In this document: positions 28,031 to 37,268 of the stretch, piece by piece
Layout of the letters: each line of letters starts with the position of its first letter
How positions within the stretch are numbered: the first letter of the stretch is position 1
Assembly: GCF_021278025.1 (NCBI RefSeq)
Contig: NZ_JAIBHJ010000007.1
Coordinates: forward strand, 140,480 to 204,479
Length of the DNA stretch: 64,000 nucleotides
Reading direction: 5' to 3'
Source of the DNA: Motilimonas sp. E26
GTDB lineage: Bacteria; Pseudomonadota; Gammaproteobacteria; Enterobacterales; CBDFNC01
The notes under the pieces: generated by a model
Database searches by the model: none
Told to the model about the DNA's origin: nothing
Seen by the model: the letters and a program-made list of their open reading frames with translations, nothing else
Position numbers and translations under genes: made by a program

Positions 28031-28992
28031 CGGGGAGCAAGCTCCAATAAACTTTGACTTAATGCTTCGGCGTTATACAAGATAGACATCGCACCACCAT
28101 AGCTCCATGTTGCTGCTACCCGGTTAAAGCGCTGCTGTTGTACAAATGGCATGGCTTGCCAAACTCTAGATTCCGCTAACTTGTCACGGTATTCAAAGGG
28201 CTCAAAATACAGCACAGTATGCTGAGAAAATTGCTGTAATGCAGTGATCCGCTTTTGCGCGATGCCCCATTGTGTTCTTGGCTGCACCTCTGATTCCACC
28301 ACCCCCAATTTACTCAAGGCATACTGAGGAATAGAGTTTTCGCCATATACATAAACCGAGTTAACACTGGCAAAGCGAATGGCTTTCACTTGTGGTAAGT
28401 TGCCATCATAAGCCGTTAGCAATGCTGATCTAAGTTCATCCAAGCGCGCTTCCATCGCCTGCAATTTTTGCTCTGCCAGCGCGGTTTTATCAAGCAGTTG
28501 CGCTATTTTTCGAAAGTTATCAACAGCCGCGGCAGCGTTATCATGAGACTCACTGTAAGTTTGGTAAAATAAAACGGGGGCAATTTTTTCAAGTCGCGAC
28601 GCCAAATCTTTTTGCGGTGCGGCAATCAAGATAACATCGGGCTTTAATGCCATTAATTTTTCAATATTGGGCTCTATCCGAGCGCCTATATCTTCAACGC
28701 CTTCGGGTATGGCTGGCGTCACCACCCACTGTTCATAACCTGTAAGATCGGGCATCGCAATCGGTGTTACGCCAAGTTCAATCACTTGCTCCGCAATGTC
28801 CCAATTTAACGCGGCGACACGCACAGGATGGCTGGTAAAAGAGTGCTTTCCATCACTGTCTTCAACCCAAATTTCAGCCTTAATTGACCAAGAAAAAAGT
28901 AAACAAAACACTAAAGTGGCAAGCGTAATAGATTGAGTAAACTTGTTTTTTGACTTAAGCCAGTCAATAGGTGCAAGGTATTTAATTAGCAT
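28027..28992 (-). CDS. fhuD: Iron(III)-hydroxamate substrate-binding protein FhuD
   Basis: The 321-residue periplasmic binding protein has an N-terminal hydrophobic signal segment (about residues 18-38, ending WSIKAE). Binding-protein signatures RVAALNWDIAEQVIELGVTP, PNIEKLMALKPDVILI and the FhuD-like YFEPFEYRD follow. It delivers ferric hydroxamates to FhuB. The unusually long N-terminal extension before the hydrophobic core could mean the true start is further in. The gene overlaps fhuC by 7 bases and fhuB by 4. Confidence 0.88.
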   Translation of the reverse strand: MLIKYLAPIDWLKSKNKFTQSITLATLVFCLLFSWSIKAEIWVEDSDGKHSFTSHPVRVAALNWDIAEQVIELGVTPIAMPDLTGYEQWVVTPAIPEGVEDIGARIEPNIEKLMALKPDVILIAAPQKDLASRLEKIAPVLFYQTYSESHDNAAAAVDNFRKIAQLLDKTALAEQKLQAMEARLDELRSALLTAYDGNLPQVKAIRFASVNSVYVYGENSIPQYALSKLGVVESEVQPRTQWGIAQKRITALQQFSQHTVLYFEPFEYRDKLAESRVWQAMPFVQQQRFNRVAATWSYGGAMSILYNAEALSQSLLELAPR

Positions 28993-29753
28993 ACAACAGC
29001 GACCTTTTTATCTTTTGTCGGGTGATTAATAAGTTGGATATTGGCTTGGTATAAGTCAGACAACTGCGCTTCGTTAAGTAAGCTTGAATGGTCTCCTTGA
29101 AACACAACTTTACCTTGCTTTAACGCGATCACGGCATCGGCATAACGCAATGCTAAATTAATATCATGTAAAATAATGACAACCCCTTTGCCTGTGCTGC
29201 GATTAAGCCGCTGTAATAACGCTAACAGTTGATATTGATGCCCCACATCCAGCGCCGAAGTTGGCTCATCAAGTACCAGAACGGGCGACTGCTGCGCCAA
29301 TAGCATGGCAATCCACGCCCGCTGTCGCTCGCCACCTGAGAGCTGATCGGCCAATACCTGCTTGAAAGCCAATATGTCGGTGTCGGCCATGGCTTGGTTC
29401 ATGATGTCTTGATCGCGTTTGCGAAATCGACCGAAGGTTCCTAACCAAGGAAAACGCCCCAATTTTACTAACTCTGCCACGGTTAAACCGGACGCCGCGG
29501 GTAAACGCTGAGGTAAATACGCCACCTGTTGCGCCAGTGCTCGCGCTGACAAGTGCACTAAAGCTTGGTTATTGAGTAACACTTGGCCAGAGTCTGGTTT
29601 TAATTGCCCGGCTAATATATTGACCAATGTCGATTTTCCTGAGCCATTGTGGCCCAAAATAACGGTTAATTTATCCGTGGCGATCGTTAATTCAGGCAAA
29701 GACAAAATGTCTCGTCCATCACGTCGAACATTAACTTGGTTTAGTTGGAACAT
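28986..29753 (-). CDS. fhuC: Iron(III)-hydroxamate ABC transporter ATPase FhuC
   Basis: The 255-residue ABC ATPase has Walker A GHNGSGKST, the signature LSGGERQRAW and Walker B VLVLDEPTSALD, followed by the switch histidine in VIILHDINLALRYAD. It powers FhuB/FhuD import. It is placed between fhuF and fhuD, with a 32-bp gap to fhuF and an overlap with fhuD. Confidence 0.92.
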   Translation of the reverse strand: MFQLNQVNVRRDGRDILSLPELTIATDKLTVILGHNGSGKSTLVNILAGQLKPDSGQVLLNNQALVHLSARALAQQVAYLPQRLPAASGLTVAELVKLGRFPWLGTFGRFRKRDQDIMNQAMADTDILAFKQVLADQLSGGERQRAWIAMLLAQQSPVLVLDEPTSALDVGHQYQLLALLQRLNRSTGKGVVIILHDINLALRYADAVIALKQGKVVFQGDHSSLLNEAQLSDLYQANIQLINHPTKDKKVAVVC

Positions 29754-29785
29754 TGGCTGATCGTCTTCTTTTCAATACAAGTAAT

Positions 29786-30592
29786 TCAAGTGGGTAAACA
29801 GCGCGATACCTTATTAGCTTTCGGGCAATTGGCGCAATAATCACCGTCATTACGCCGGTAATGCATGCAGCAACTTTTGCGCGTGAATGCCAGCATTTGA
29901 GTGGCTTGATCAACAAAAAAAGCAGTTGGCGGCGTTGCCGGCAACTTTAGCTCATTCTGCCAACAAGCGATCTGATCCATTAGCTCGCTATGGCTCAAAT
30001 CATCCCGTAAGTGCTGCATTCTTAACGCACTCGCAACGAGATCATCGGCTAATAAGGATTTAATCAACCCCGGCCTTAAACGGATCTGTTGGTCAAATTG
30101 CTGCTGTAATTGCGACAACAATTGCCATAACTCATTCGTAGCGTTACGGATCAACATGGCCTGATCCCCTCGATATACAGAGGCATTCGCGATGGAAAAA
30201 CCAGCCACTAAGCCTTGTTCAAGGTGCAAGGTTTGGCTTAAGGCGCGTAACTCGGGCACGGCTTGGATGCCGTAAACACTCAACAAGGACAAGTAAATAG
30301 GTTGCCAGCTTAACATTGTCCAACTTCGCGTTAACCAGTATAACGGCCCTGCCTCTGGGTGTTGTTGCTGCCAATAGCCATAAAGCTGCGAAAGCAAAGC
30401 CCCCGATGTATCCTGCTTCTTCTCGTCAGTCGCCGAAACAGCACGTAATAACGGTTGCTCACCGCCGCAACTGCCCTGCATTAGGGGGGCAATTTGCTCC
30501 GCTAGCGCAATTAACGCAGCATGAGCAGGATCGTGACTGTCACTGGCAACGGTCGAATTTACTCGGGAGAGAGCCTTTGGCTGACTCGTCAT
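29786..30592 (-). CDS. fhuF: Siderophore-iron reductase FhuF-like
   Basis: The 268-residue cytoplasmic protein ends in the FhuF-type 2Fe-2S ligand pattern CC-x10-C-x2-C (SCCMHYRRNDGDYCANCPK). FhuF reduces ferric hydroxamates after import, releasing Fe(II). The N-terminal 190 residues form the helical domain typical of the family. A GGTGAG site precedes the ATG. It lies between the receptor and fhuC on the same strand, as expected for an uptake-and-release operon. Confidence 0.88.
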   Translation of the reverse strand: MTSQPKALSRVNSTVASDSHDPAHAALIALAEQIAPLMQGSCGGEQPLLRAVSATDEKKQDTSGALLSQLYGYWQQQHPEAGPLYWLTRSWTMLSWQPIYLSLLSVYGIQAVPELRALSQTLHLEQGLVAGFSIANASVYRGDQAMLIRNATNELWQLLSQLQQQFDQQIRLRPGLIKSLLADDLVASALRMQHLRDDLSHSELMDQIACWQNELKLPATPPTAFFVDQATQMLAFTRKSCCMHYRRNDGDYCANCPKANKVSRCLPT

Positions 30593-30668
30593 ACTTTACT
30601 CACCACATCGCTAGTGGAACACAAATTAAAACGCCAATAACCATTGGCGTCAGGGACACTATTTACCA

Positions 30669-32849
30669 TTAAAATGTCAGGCTCACGCTCGCTTCAACAC
30701 TACGCTCTTCGCCAAACCAGCAGTTTGCTTGGTCATAACAAGAGTAATATTCTTTGTTTAACAAATTAGTCGCCGCTAACGAAGCTTTCGCTCCAGCCAG
30801 CGAAGTACTGACATTGGCCAGATCATACGACAAAGTTAAATCGACCAAGGTATAACTCGGTACTGTGTCGGTGTTCATCGAGTCCATTTGCGTTTCCCCG
30901 ACATAGCGCAGACCCGTACCAATTTGCGTGCCACTTAACGCACCTTGATAGAATTGGTAATTCGCCCACAAAGAGGCTGTTTGTTCTGGTACCCAAACCG
31001 GTGTTTTACCTTGGAGACCAGTGGTATCTTTGGTGATCTCCATGTCAATCCAAGTATAATTAAACGCGATCCCAAGGTTATCGGTCAGCTCATGTTGGCT
31101 CTCAAATTCAACGCCTTTTGACACAATCTCACCGGATTGCATCTTCGGCCCGTAAATATTATTCGGGTCAGATACCAGCGAATCCTCTTTGGTGATATGA
31201 AATACGGCCAAATTTGCTGTGTGCGCTAAACTCTCATCGCTATATTTCAGCCCGGCTTCCCACTGGTGCCCGGTCGTTGGATCAAACCCACTACCCGCTT
31301 TATCAATACCTGAAACTGGCTCGAAACTTTCGGCATAACTAATATAAGGGGCGAAGCCGTTATTAAATTCATACAATCCCCCCACTCGGAAAGAGAGGTT
31401 ATCTTGGTCAACTTTGTCACGACTTGAGCTTGCATTACCGCTGTAAACCGAGTTAGATTTTGTCTCAGATGTGAACTTGTCATAACGAACGCCAGCAATA
31501 ACAACCCACTGATTAAAACGCATTTGGTCTTGTGCGTAAAAGCCTAATTGGCGCGTTTCCAGCTTTACATCTGAACCATAATTAAAGGTTAAAGAATCGC
31601 GGTCAATGGCCTGGTGATTTGGCTGAAACACATCCACCATCAAGCTGTAGCCATCACTGGTATCTTTGTAGATAACATCGGAAGACAATGCTTGGTAATC
31701 AATACCCAGCAACAGATGATGCTCCATCTCTCCAACCGCAATACGACCAGATAGTTGGTTATCAATGGCTAAACTATTTGAGGTTTCATCGGTTAAATAG
31801 GCATGACGCCCAATCGTACTTTGGTCTAGGGCTAAACCTGCGGGATTGTTGTACATATTTTCTTGATAAGCACTTGCATCCATGTAGCGCGTATTTTGTA
31901 AAAACTGCCAATTGTCATTTAAATCATGCAGTAACTTATACCCTAGCAATAAAACTTCTCGCTCGTAGGTATTCCAATTCTCATCACCCAAGAAGGTACT
32001 AGGCGACAGGTTTCCCATCGGATGTGGCTTTACCGAGCCTGCAGCAGGTACTGTGGTATAGATGCCAGCACTGGGATCGTTTTGGTAATACATGTTCACA
32101 TTGAGTAAAGTGCTATCGCTCATCTGCCAATCTAATGATGGCGCGAATACCCAGCGCTCTTCTTCTGAAGTGTCGGCTTGACCCTCTTTTTGCCGTACTA
32201 GCCCCACCACGCGATAAGCTAAATTACTTTGCGCAATTTGACCCGTACTATCAAACATCAACTCTTTACGTTGATAACTGCCTGTCTTAACACTAATACC
32301 GTGTTTCGCCTCACGTTGCGGCGACTTAGCGATCATGTTAACCATGCCGCCAGGCGGCGTACTACCATACAAAACAGACGTTGGGCCTTTGAATATTTCA
32401 ATTTGCTCAAGCATCACAGGATCGATCTGCGGCTGTAAATTCCAGCCGTTATACATCAAAGGCAAGCCATCATAGAAGTTTTGGTAATTATCAAAACCAC
32501 GAATATTAAATAAATCAAGTCTGGTCACTGCGCCGCCACGTAACTCTGTATTAACCCCCGGCACATAGCGTAATGCTTCTGCTACTGAGCTAACATCTCG
32601 CTGCTCTAACATGTCAGCATCAATGACCGAAATAGCCTGTGGCGTTTCGTACACGTCTAGAGATGTTTTTGTTGCCGTGTTCCGGTAGGCCTGACCCAAT
32701 ACCGTCATGGTTTGCACCTCTTCAGCTGACTCCCCTGTGGCATTGTTAGTCGTCCCCTGCTCAGCATAAACTAGCGGTTGATACAAAATTGTCGATATCA
32801 TACTCGCCAAGGCAGTACGTTTATAAATGATGGGAAATGGCATGTGCAT
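30669..32849 (-). CDS. TonB-dependent hydroxamate-type siderophore receptor
   Basis: The 726-residue outer-membrane receptor has a signal peptide (about residues 1-29, ending VYAEQ), a TonB-box-like QTMTVLG (about 46) and a plug domain with TPQAISVIDADMLEQ and GAVTRLDLFNIRGFDNYQNF. A 22-strand barrel follows, ending in the terminal Phe of EASVSLTF. It belongs to the FhuA/FpvA/FoxA-type siderophore receptors. The neighbouring fhu genes suggest a ferric hydroxamate such as ferrichrome or ferrioxamine. Two ATGs (32849, 32843) are possible. A Fur box lies 20 bases upstream. Confidence 0.92.
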   Translation of the reverse strand: MHMPFPIIYKRTALASMISTILYQPLVYAEQGTTNNATGESAEEVQTMTVLGQAYRNTATKTSLDVYETPQAISVIDADMLEQRDVSSVAEALRYVPGVNTELRGGAVTRLDLFNIRGFDNYQNFYDGLPLMYNGWNLQPQIDPVMLEQIEIFKGPTSVLYGSTPPGGMVNMIAKSPQREAKHGISVKTGSYQRKELMFDSTGQIAQSNLAYRVVGLVRQKEGQADTSEEERWVFAPSLDWQMSDSTLLNVNMYYQNDPSAGIYTTVPAAGSVKPHPMGNLSPSTFLGDENWNTYEREVLLLGYKLLHDLNDNWQFLQNTRYMDASAYQENMYNNPAGLALDQSTIGRHAYLTDETSNSLAIDNQLSGRIAVGEMEHHLLLGIDYQALSSDVIYKDTSDGYSLMVDVFQPNHQAIDRDSLTFNYGSDVKLETRQLGFYAQDQMRFNQWVVIAGVRYDKFTSETKSNSVYSGNASSSRDKVDQDNLSFRVGGLYEFNNGFAPYISYAESFEPVSGIDKAGSGFDPTTGHQWEAGLKYSDESLAHTANLAVFHITKEDSLVSDPNNIYGPKMQSGEIVSKGVEFESQHELTDNLGIAFNYTWIDMEITKDTTGLQGKTPVWVPEQTASLWANYQFYQGALSGTQIGTGLRYVGETQMDSMNTDTVPSYTLVDLTLSYDLANVSTSLAGAKASLAATNLLNKEYYSCYDQANCWFGEERSVEASVSLTF

Positions 32850-32868
32850 CCTCTAAACAACTAGAATA

Positions 32869-32887
32869 AATGGTAATAGATATCATT
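32869..32887. promoter_or_regulatory. Predicted Fur box before the siderophore receptor
   Basis: The inverted repeat AATGGTA-N5-TATCATT has one mismatch. It continues into TTGCAT, the same continuation as at the metal exporter site. It lies 20 bases before the receptor ATG. Confidence 0.75.
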
Positions 32888-32943
32888 TGCATTCTATATA
32901 GATTCGCCAATAAAAGTTAACAATTTGGGGCATGTTGCGACAT

Positions 32944-33909
32944 TTATCCTAGAGACTCTCCTTTCGCCATCACAGGCAGCCAATATTCCATGCAAGCCTG
33001 CTCAGCGGATCCATCATATTTGACGGGATATACTTCTAATTCATAACCGTCTAAGCCCCGATAGCCTGATTCCGGTAGCCAATTTAATAAAAACCACTCA
33101 ATAGTCGCCGCTAACTGCCTTATTGGGCCTCTATGTGTCACCACCGCATACGTTTGTTCCGGTACATATTTGGTTTTAAACGGCGTGATAATCTGGGCGA
33201 TAGCAGACATGTCAGCTGAACTCATAGAATGACCAAGTGCTGCCCAATAACGAAGGTTGCCGCCAGCAAGGTTAACTTGCGTCGTATCAATGACTCCTAG
33301 CATCGCATCAAGATAAGTTGGCTTAAATGGCCATGCGTCTTTCACATCTGCCAATGAATGATGAAATTGTTGCCACACTAAAGGCACGCGCTGTTGGAAG
33401 TTAGGCTGTGGCGATAATACCCCACTGATCTCAACGTCAATGCCAATGAAATGAAATCCTGCTCGCGTTTCAATTCGCACTTGGGTTAAGCGCTTCCCTC
33501 CTTTAGGTAAGTGATGCACTTTTGTCACTTCTAATGGTTTTCTTAGCCCAGTTAACACCCCCCTTTTTTTATAGGCCCTTGGACTTAAGTCAAACATATT
33601 CTTAAACGCTCGACTGAAGCTCATTTCAGAACCAAAACCCAGCAGCAAAGCAATGTCTATCATGCGTAATTCCGTCGCCACCAATAGTTCGGCAGCTCGA
33701 CTAAGCTTAATTTCACGGACATAGTTGGCTACAGAAAAACCCGTTTCGTGTAAAAAAACCCGTTGCAACTGCCAACGAGACCAACAACTTTTTGCCGCCA
33801 ATTGTTCAACTGATAAAGGCTCATCCAAGTGCTGATGTATATATTCCAGAACGCGAATGATGCGAGATAAAGGCGGACGGTCAGTGACGATGGGAGCTAT
33901 TTTAGACAT
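32944..33909 (-). CDS. Rob-like AraC regulator with GyrI-like effector domain
   Basis: The 321-residue regulator has its AraC DNA-binding domain at the N-terminus (about residues 15-115), with LSVEQLAAKSCWSRWQLQRV and IALLLGFGSEMSFSRAFKNM. A C-terminal GyrI-like ligand-binding domain (about 150-318) ends in EYWLPVMA. This is the Rob/SoxS-relative layout. It sits next to the siderophore operon on the same strand and has its own Fur box, so it probably regulates siderophore uptake. The ligand is unknown. Confidence 0.85.
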   Translation of the reverse strand: MSKIAPIVTDRPPLSRIIRVLEYIHQHLDEPLSVEQLAAKSCWSRWQLQRVFLHETGFSVANYVREIKLSRAAELLVATELRMIDIALLLGFGSEMSFSRAFKNMFDLSPRAYKKRGVLTGLRKPLEVTKVHHLPKGGKRLTQVRIETRAGFHFIGIDVEISGVLSPQPNFQQRVPLVWQQFHHSLADVKDAWPFKPTYLDAMLGVIDTTQVNLAGGNLRYWAALGHSMSSADMSAIAQIITPFKTKYVPEQTYAVVTHRGPIRQLAATIEWFLLNWLPESGYRGLDGYELEVYPVKYDGSAEQACMEYWLPVMAKGESLG

Positions 33910-33966
33910 CTATTTGAACAAACCATTAACTAAGCAGAAGCGTATTTTGCCACAAAAAAAAGTAAA

Positions 33967-33985
33967 AACGATACTTATTATCATT
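33967..33985. promoter_or_regulatory. Predicted Fur box before the Rob-like regulator
   Basis: AACGATA-N5-TATCATT (one mismatch between arms) lies 58 bases upstream of the regulator start. Architecture and spacing match the other two Fur boxes in the window. Confidence 0.65.
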
Positions 33986-34071
33986 AACAAGTTCCATTAT
34001 GGCCGATCCCGCCTCTGTGACATCAGTCAACCACAGCATAGTACCGACACAAAAACGGCATTGCAGAGTGA

Positions 34072-34128
34072 TATACCCAATCAACCTGGAGATGCTTGAT
34101 TTCAGCATCTTCAAGTTGATTGGGTATA
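34072..34128. repeat. Palindromic TATACCCAATC repeat (intact copy)
   Basis: Two 25-nt arms differ at only two positions and are separated by a 7-nt loop. The left arm begins TATACCCAATCAAC and the right ends GTTGATTGGGTATA. Elements of this type are widespread between genes in Shewanella and Vibrio and look like small non-autonomous transposable elements or mRNA hairpins. The rest of the 428-bp gap (33910-34337) holds only the Fur box and the promoter of the lipoprotein. Confidence 0.75.
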
Positions 34129-34337
34129 GATGAGCTGGCTGGTGTTAAACACGTAAGGTTTACATTGACTTTGACCTGAAGCTATCGTTAATTATGTCAA
34201 TAAAGTTAGATGATTATGAATGTTAACCATCTGGGCTTTAGTTAGGTAAGTGTTTTGCAACCTAACATTGCAAACACCTATCGCAGAATGAAACAAGCCT
34301 CATAAGCTAAAAATGTTATTAAACATCGGAGTATTGA

Positions 34338-34901
34338 ATGAGAATCCTATTACCAAGTTTGTTGTTTATGAGTTTAACCGGGTGTTCAAGCTTGACGCCT
34401 AGCCAAGAAAGCACATCCACTCATCCACCGACAGAATGTAAAGGAAGTGTCGCCTTACCTACAAATATTGCCGCCAATTTTGAAGCGATTGAAGATCAAG
34501 CTCTGTTAGAGAGTGCACTAGGCGAACCAGAACAAGGTAAGTTGTGCCAAGGACAAGTTTACAAAAGCCGTCAGGCTGCTGAGGTCGTGATATTTAGAGC
34601 GTGGAATAGTACCAATCCAAACAGCCAATTTGGCCAATGGTGGGCGTTTGATAAACCCAATGGGAAAGTATCGACTTACCGCTCAAATTATGAAATATGC
34701 TACCAATGGTCGCCATTAGATAAACTCGTTCGCTGCACTCTTAAGCCGGGTACAAAAGTCGTTGTCGGCAACGGACAGAGTGCGAAATGCTCTGAGTATT
34801 TGACCTATGATGTTTCAGAGACACAGCAAATTTATATTTCTGATGCTGCTAATTCAGTAACAAACTGCAGTGAATATGACGGAACATTCAGCTGGCAGTA
34901 A
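34338..34901 (+). CDS. Putative lipoprotein of unknown function
   Basis: The 187-residue protein has a lipoprotein signal peptide with lipobox LTGC (Cys near residue 16) followed by a Ser/Thr-rich linker. The mature part has several cysteines that may form disulfides (TECKG, KLCQG, YEICY, VRCTL, AKCSEY, TNCSEY). No domain is recognised. GGAG lies eight bases before the ATG. A perfect 11-bp hairpin follows the stop. Confidence 0.75.
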   Translation: MRILLPSLLFMSLTGCSSLTPSQESTSTHPPTECKGSVALPTNIAANFEAIEDQALLESALGEPEQGKLCQGQVYKSRQAAEVVIFRAWNSTNPNSQFGQWWAFDKPNGKVSTYRSNYEICYQWSPLDKLVRCTLKPGTKVVVGNGQSAKCSEYLTYDVSETQQIYISDAANSVTNCSEYDGTFSWQ

Positions 34902-34915
34902 AATGCTTGTTACCA

Positions 34916-34948
34916 CCTCATTACTCATACCAGCCAAGAGTAATGAGG
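34916..34948 (+). terminator. Hairpin between converging genes
   Basis: A perfect 11-bp stem (CCTCATTACTC/GAGTAATGAGG) with an 11-nt loop lies between the lipoprotein gene and the convergent coiled-coil gene. No T-tract follows. Confidence 0.5.
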
Positions 34949-34959
34949 CCTATGCTGTA

Positions 34960-35445
34960 CTATTCACTGGGGGCGTCTTCAATTTTTTTACGCATCAGCT
35001 CTAGTAACTGCCCTGTCATCATTACCACTGACATATGCAGCATGCTACGTTTTTTATCCGCCGCTTCGGTATGTTTATAAGCTAATTTTTGTAGCTCAGA
35101 TTTCGCTTCTTTAATTTGTTCTTTTATTTGTTTTATTTGCGCTTCTCGAAACTGCTCTTCCCGAGACAAGCCGCTCGTGCTCTCGCTTTCTTTTCCGCGA
35201 TTAAGTAACAAGTTTTTGGCTTGTTCAAGGGCCTGTTGTTTTTGTTGTTCGAGATGCTCTTGTTGTTGATTAGCGTAACGCTCTTTCGCTTCATCTGACA
35301 GGGTAATTTTGTCACCCTGCGCGACTAAACCTCCCGCTAGTTCACGTGTTGGCAGATCAGCTTTTGGCAGCGGCTCTTCCTGCTTAGTCAACGCCGTGCT
35401 TGCGCGAGTGTCATAACTCTTACTAGCATTAAGATTTATCGCCAT
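34960..35445 (-). CDS. Coiled-coil protein of unknown function
   Basis: The 161-residue protein is soluble and has no signal peptide. After a flexible N-terminus (about residues 1-50, with KITLSDEAKERYA) it becomes a long Gln/Glu/Lys-rich helix typical of a coiled coil (about 58-135). A short amphipathic C-terminal segment (LHMSVVMMTGQLLELMRKK) may form a second helix. I do not recognise a family. It stands alone. Confidence 0.7.
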   Translation of the reverse strand: MAINLNASKSYDTRASTALTKQEEPLPKADLPTRELAGGLVAQGDKITLSDEAKERYANQQQEHLEQQKQQALEQAKNLLLNRGKESESTSGLSREEQFREAQIKQIKEQIKEAKSELQKLAYKHTEAADKKRSMLHMSVVMMTGQLLELMRKKIEDAPSE

Positions 35446-35600
35446 CTCGTGCTATCCCATCTGTTGTGAGCCTATCATAGAGTATCGGCCAACCCGGCTA
35501 AAAGTTAAACTAAGTGGCGATAAATTGCCATTTAGCCATATCGTAAACAGCTCATCGAATGCGCTTTAATAAACCTTATTCAGGTCTGAAAGTAAGCTGA

Positions 35601-36791
35601 TTATTGTTTGACTAAACCCAATTTCCTTGCCAATGGTTCAATTGCCCCGCCTTGAATAAAGACCGAGAACAACACGATAAAAAACACCATGTGCATCATT
35701 TCTATTGCACCAGGTACGCCTGCGGTTGCAGGGATCAGAGCAAAAACTATCGGAGTAGCCCCCTTTAAACCAATCGCCGAGATAAATATACGCTTTTTCC
35801 AACTGGCGTTAACAAAAGGCAAATAGCACAGCTGAACCGCAAGGGGTCTAGCAACAAATATGAGTAAAATTGCAGGTAGAACTGACAGCCAGAATACTTC
35901 AACGAGGTTTTGCGGGAATATTTGCAATCCTAATACAACAAACATTAACGACTGCGCCAACCAAGAGAGGCTGTTATAAAAATGTTTACTGATTTCATGG
36001 CCCCGCAATAATTCATTACCCACAATGACCCCAGCCACATATACCGCGACTAGCACATTGCCCCCCAACAATTCATTGCTATAAACAACAATAAGAAAGC
36101 AGGCCAAGATATAAACAGGGATCAATCCTACTTCGTCTAGTTCTATTTTGTTCAGTACCCAAACGGCTGATTTGCCAAGCGCAAAACCTAATCCCGCCCC
36201 GACCAGTACTTGCTGGGTTAACATTAAACCAATACTGGCAAAGCTAGGGCTAACGCCAGTGCTATTCACAATTAAGTCCGTTAATAGGATGACCATTAAC
36301 AATGCCACGGGGTCGTTAGTTGCCGACTCAAATTCCAACACGGTATCAGTATTTTCTTTTAGCTTTAATTGCTTAGATTGAAGAATTGAAAATACTGCAG
36401 CCGCATCAGTTGAAGAAACCACTGCAGCAAATAATAAGCAAGTTAAGAGATCGAAATCGAGCAAATAATACAAGATCACTGCAAAAATTAATGTAGTGAA
36501 CAACACCCCTAAACTCGACAAAGTGCCCCCCTCACGCCAAGCCACCCTAATACTTTTGGTTGACGTGTTTAGGCCACCAACAAATACAATCACATTCAAA
36601 GCCATGCCGCCAATCAACGAGCTAAGCACTATGTTGTCATAAGTAAAGTCAAATTCGCCGTTACCAAAAGCTAAGCCCACTACCATAAAAATTAATAGCG
36701 AAGGGATCCCTAGGGTTTTGGATGGATGGTGCAATAAAATGCCGATGACCACCAGCAACGCAATTCCAATCATGCTCATTTCAAACGACAA
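35601..36791 (-). CDS. Short CPA1-type cation/proton antiporter
   Basis: The 396-residue membrane protein has about 12 transmembrane segments of the monovalent cation:proton antiporter-1 (NhaP2/CvrA-like) family. The ion-binding region includes SSTDAAAVFSIL and ESATNDPVALLMV (the ND motif of CPA1). GLKGATPIVFALIP is conserved in late TM segments. NhaP2-type proteins run to about 570 residues with C-terminal TrkA_C/CorC-like regulatory domains, which are absent here. The gene ends cleanly after the membrane part. The cation (Na+ or K+) cannot be told. Confidence 0.82.
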   Translation of the reverse strand: MSFEMSMIGIALLVVIGILLHHPSKTLGIPSLLIFMVVGLAFGNGEFDFTYDNIVLSSLIGGMALNVIVFVGGLNTSTKSIRVAWREGGTLSSLGVLFTTLIFAVILYYLLDFDLLTCLLFAAVVSSTDAAAVFSILQSKQLKLKENTDTVLEFESATNDPVALLMVILLTDLIVNSTGVSPSFASIGLMLTQQVLVGAGLGFALGKSAVWVLNKIELDEVGLIPVYILACFLIVVYSNELLGGNVLVAVYVAGVIVGNELLRGHEISKHFYNSLSWLAQSLMFVVLGLQIFPQNLVEVFWLSVLPAILLIFVARPLAVQLCYLPFVNASWKKRIFISAIGLKGATPIVFALIPATAGVPGAIEMMHMVFFIVLFSVFIQGGAIEPLARKLGLVKQ

Positions 36792-36836
36792 GTGTCCTCC
36801 CCGCCATCTCAGCCTAAATAAAGGTCTAATTATCGG

Positions 36837-37268
36837 TTACTTTTCAATTCTTTTATACACTTCCTTAACGTAACCGTCTTGCTCAGCAAAACCAAGCATA
36901 CGCAGTGGATAAGGGCCTTGCTGGGTCAGTGTGTCGCCGTCCAAGGAGAGAGAGAAGCTAATGGCTTTGCCCTCATAATTGGGGTAGCTACAAAATTCAA
37001 CCCACTCGGTGTAGGTTTCGCCCTCTAAAGTAAAGCGTCCTCCACCTGTATCTAAGGTTTTACTCGCTGCTAAGCGCTCTTCATCTGTCACACTTGCGCT
37101 AAATGGAACGCGGTCGGCAGTTTTAGAATAAAAGTAAAAATGACCCGATTCCGTAAAATGTTTGATCATTTCACGGTTAGGATCAAAGCTATCCGTCATT
37201 TTATCGGCAATGGTCATTTCAGCAGCGATAAGTTGCCAACGGCCAATCAAATTTTCTTTGGTCAACAT
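36837..37268 (-). CDS. Lipocalin-like domain protein
   Basis: The 143-residue protein resembles the lipocalin-like domain family (PF13924 type). It starts LIGRWQLIAAEM and continues with repeated beta-strands such as GHFYFYSKT, GGRFTLEGETYTEWVEF and EGKAISFSLSLDGDTLTQQG. The frame is open to 37304, but the ATG at 37268 has an AAGGAG Shine-Dalgarno and begins at the domain boundary. Ligand and function are unknown. It is divergent from the AraC regulator of the proline locus. Confidence 0.72.
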   Translation of the reverse strand: MLTKENLIGRWQLIAAEMTIADKMTDSFDPNREMIKHFTESGHFYFYSKTADRVPFSASVTDEERLAASKTLDTGGGRFTLEGETYTEWVEFCSYPNYEGKAISFSLSLDGDTLTQQGPYPLRMLGFAEQDGYVKEVYKRIEK

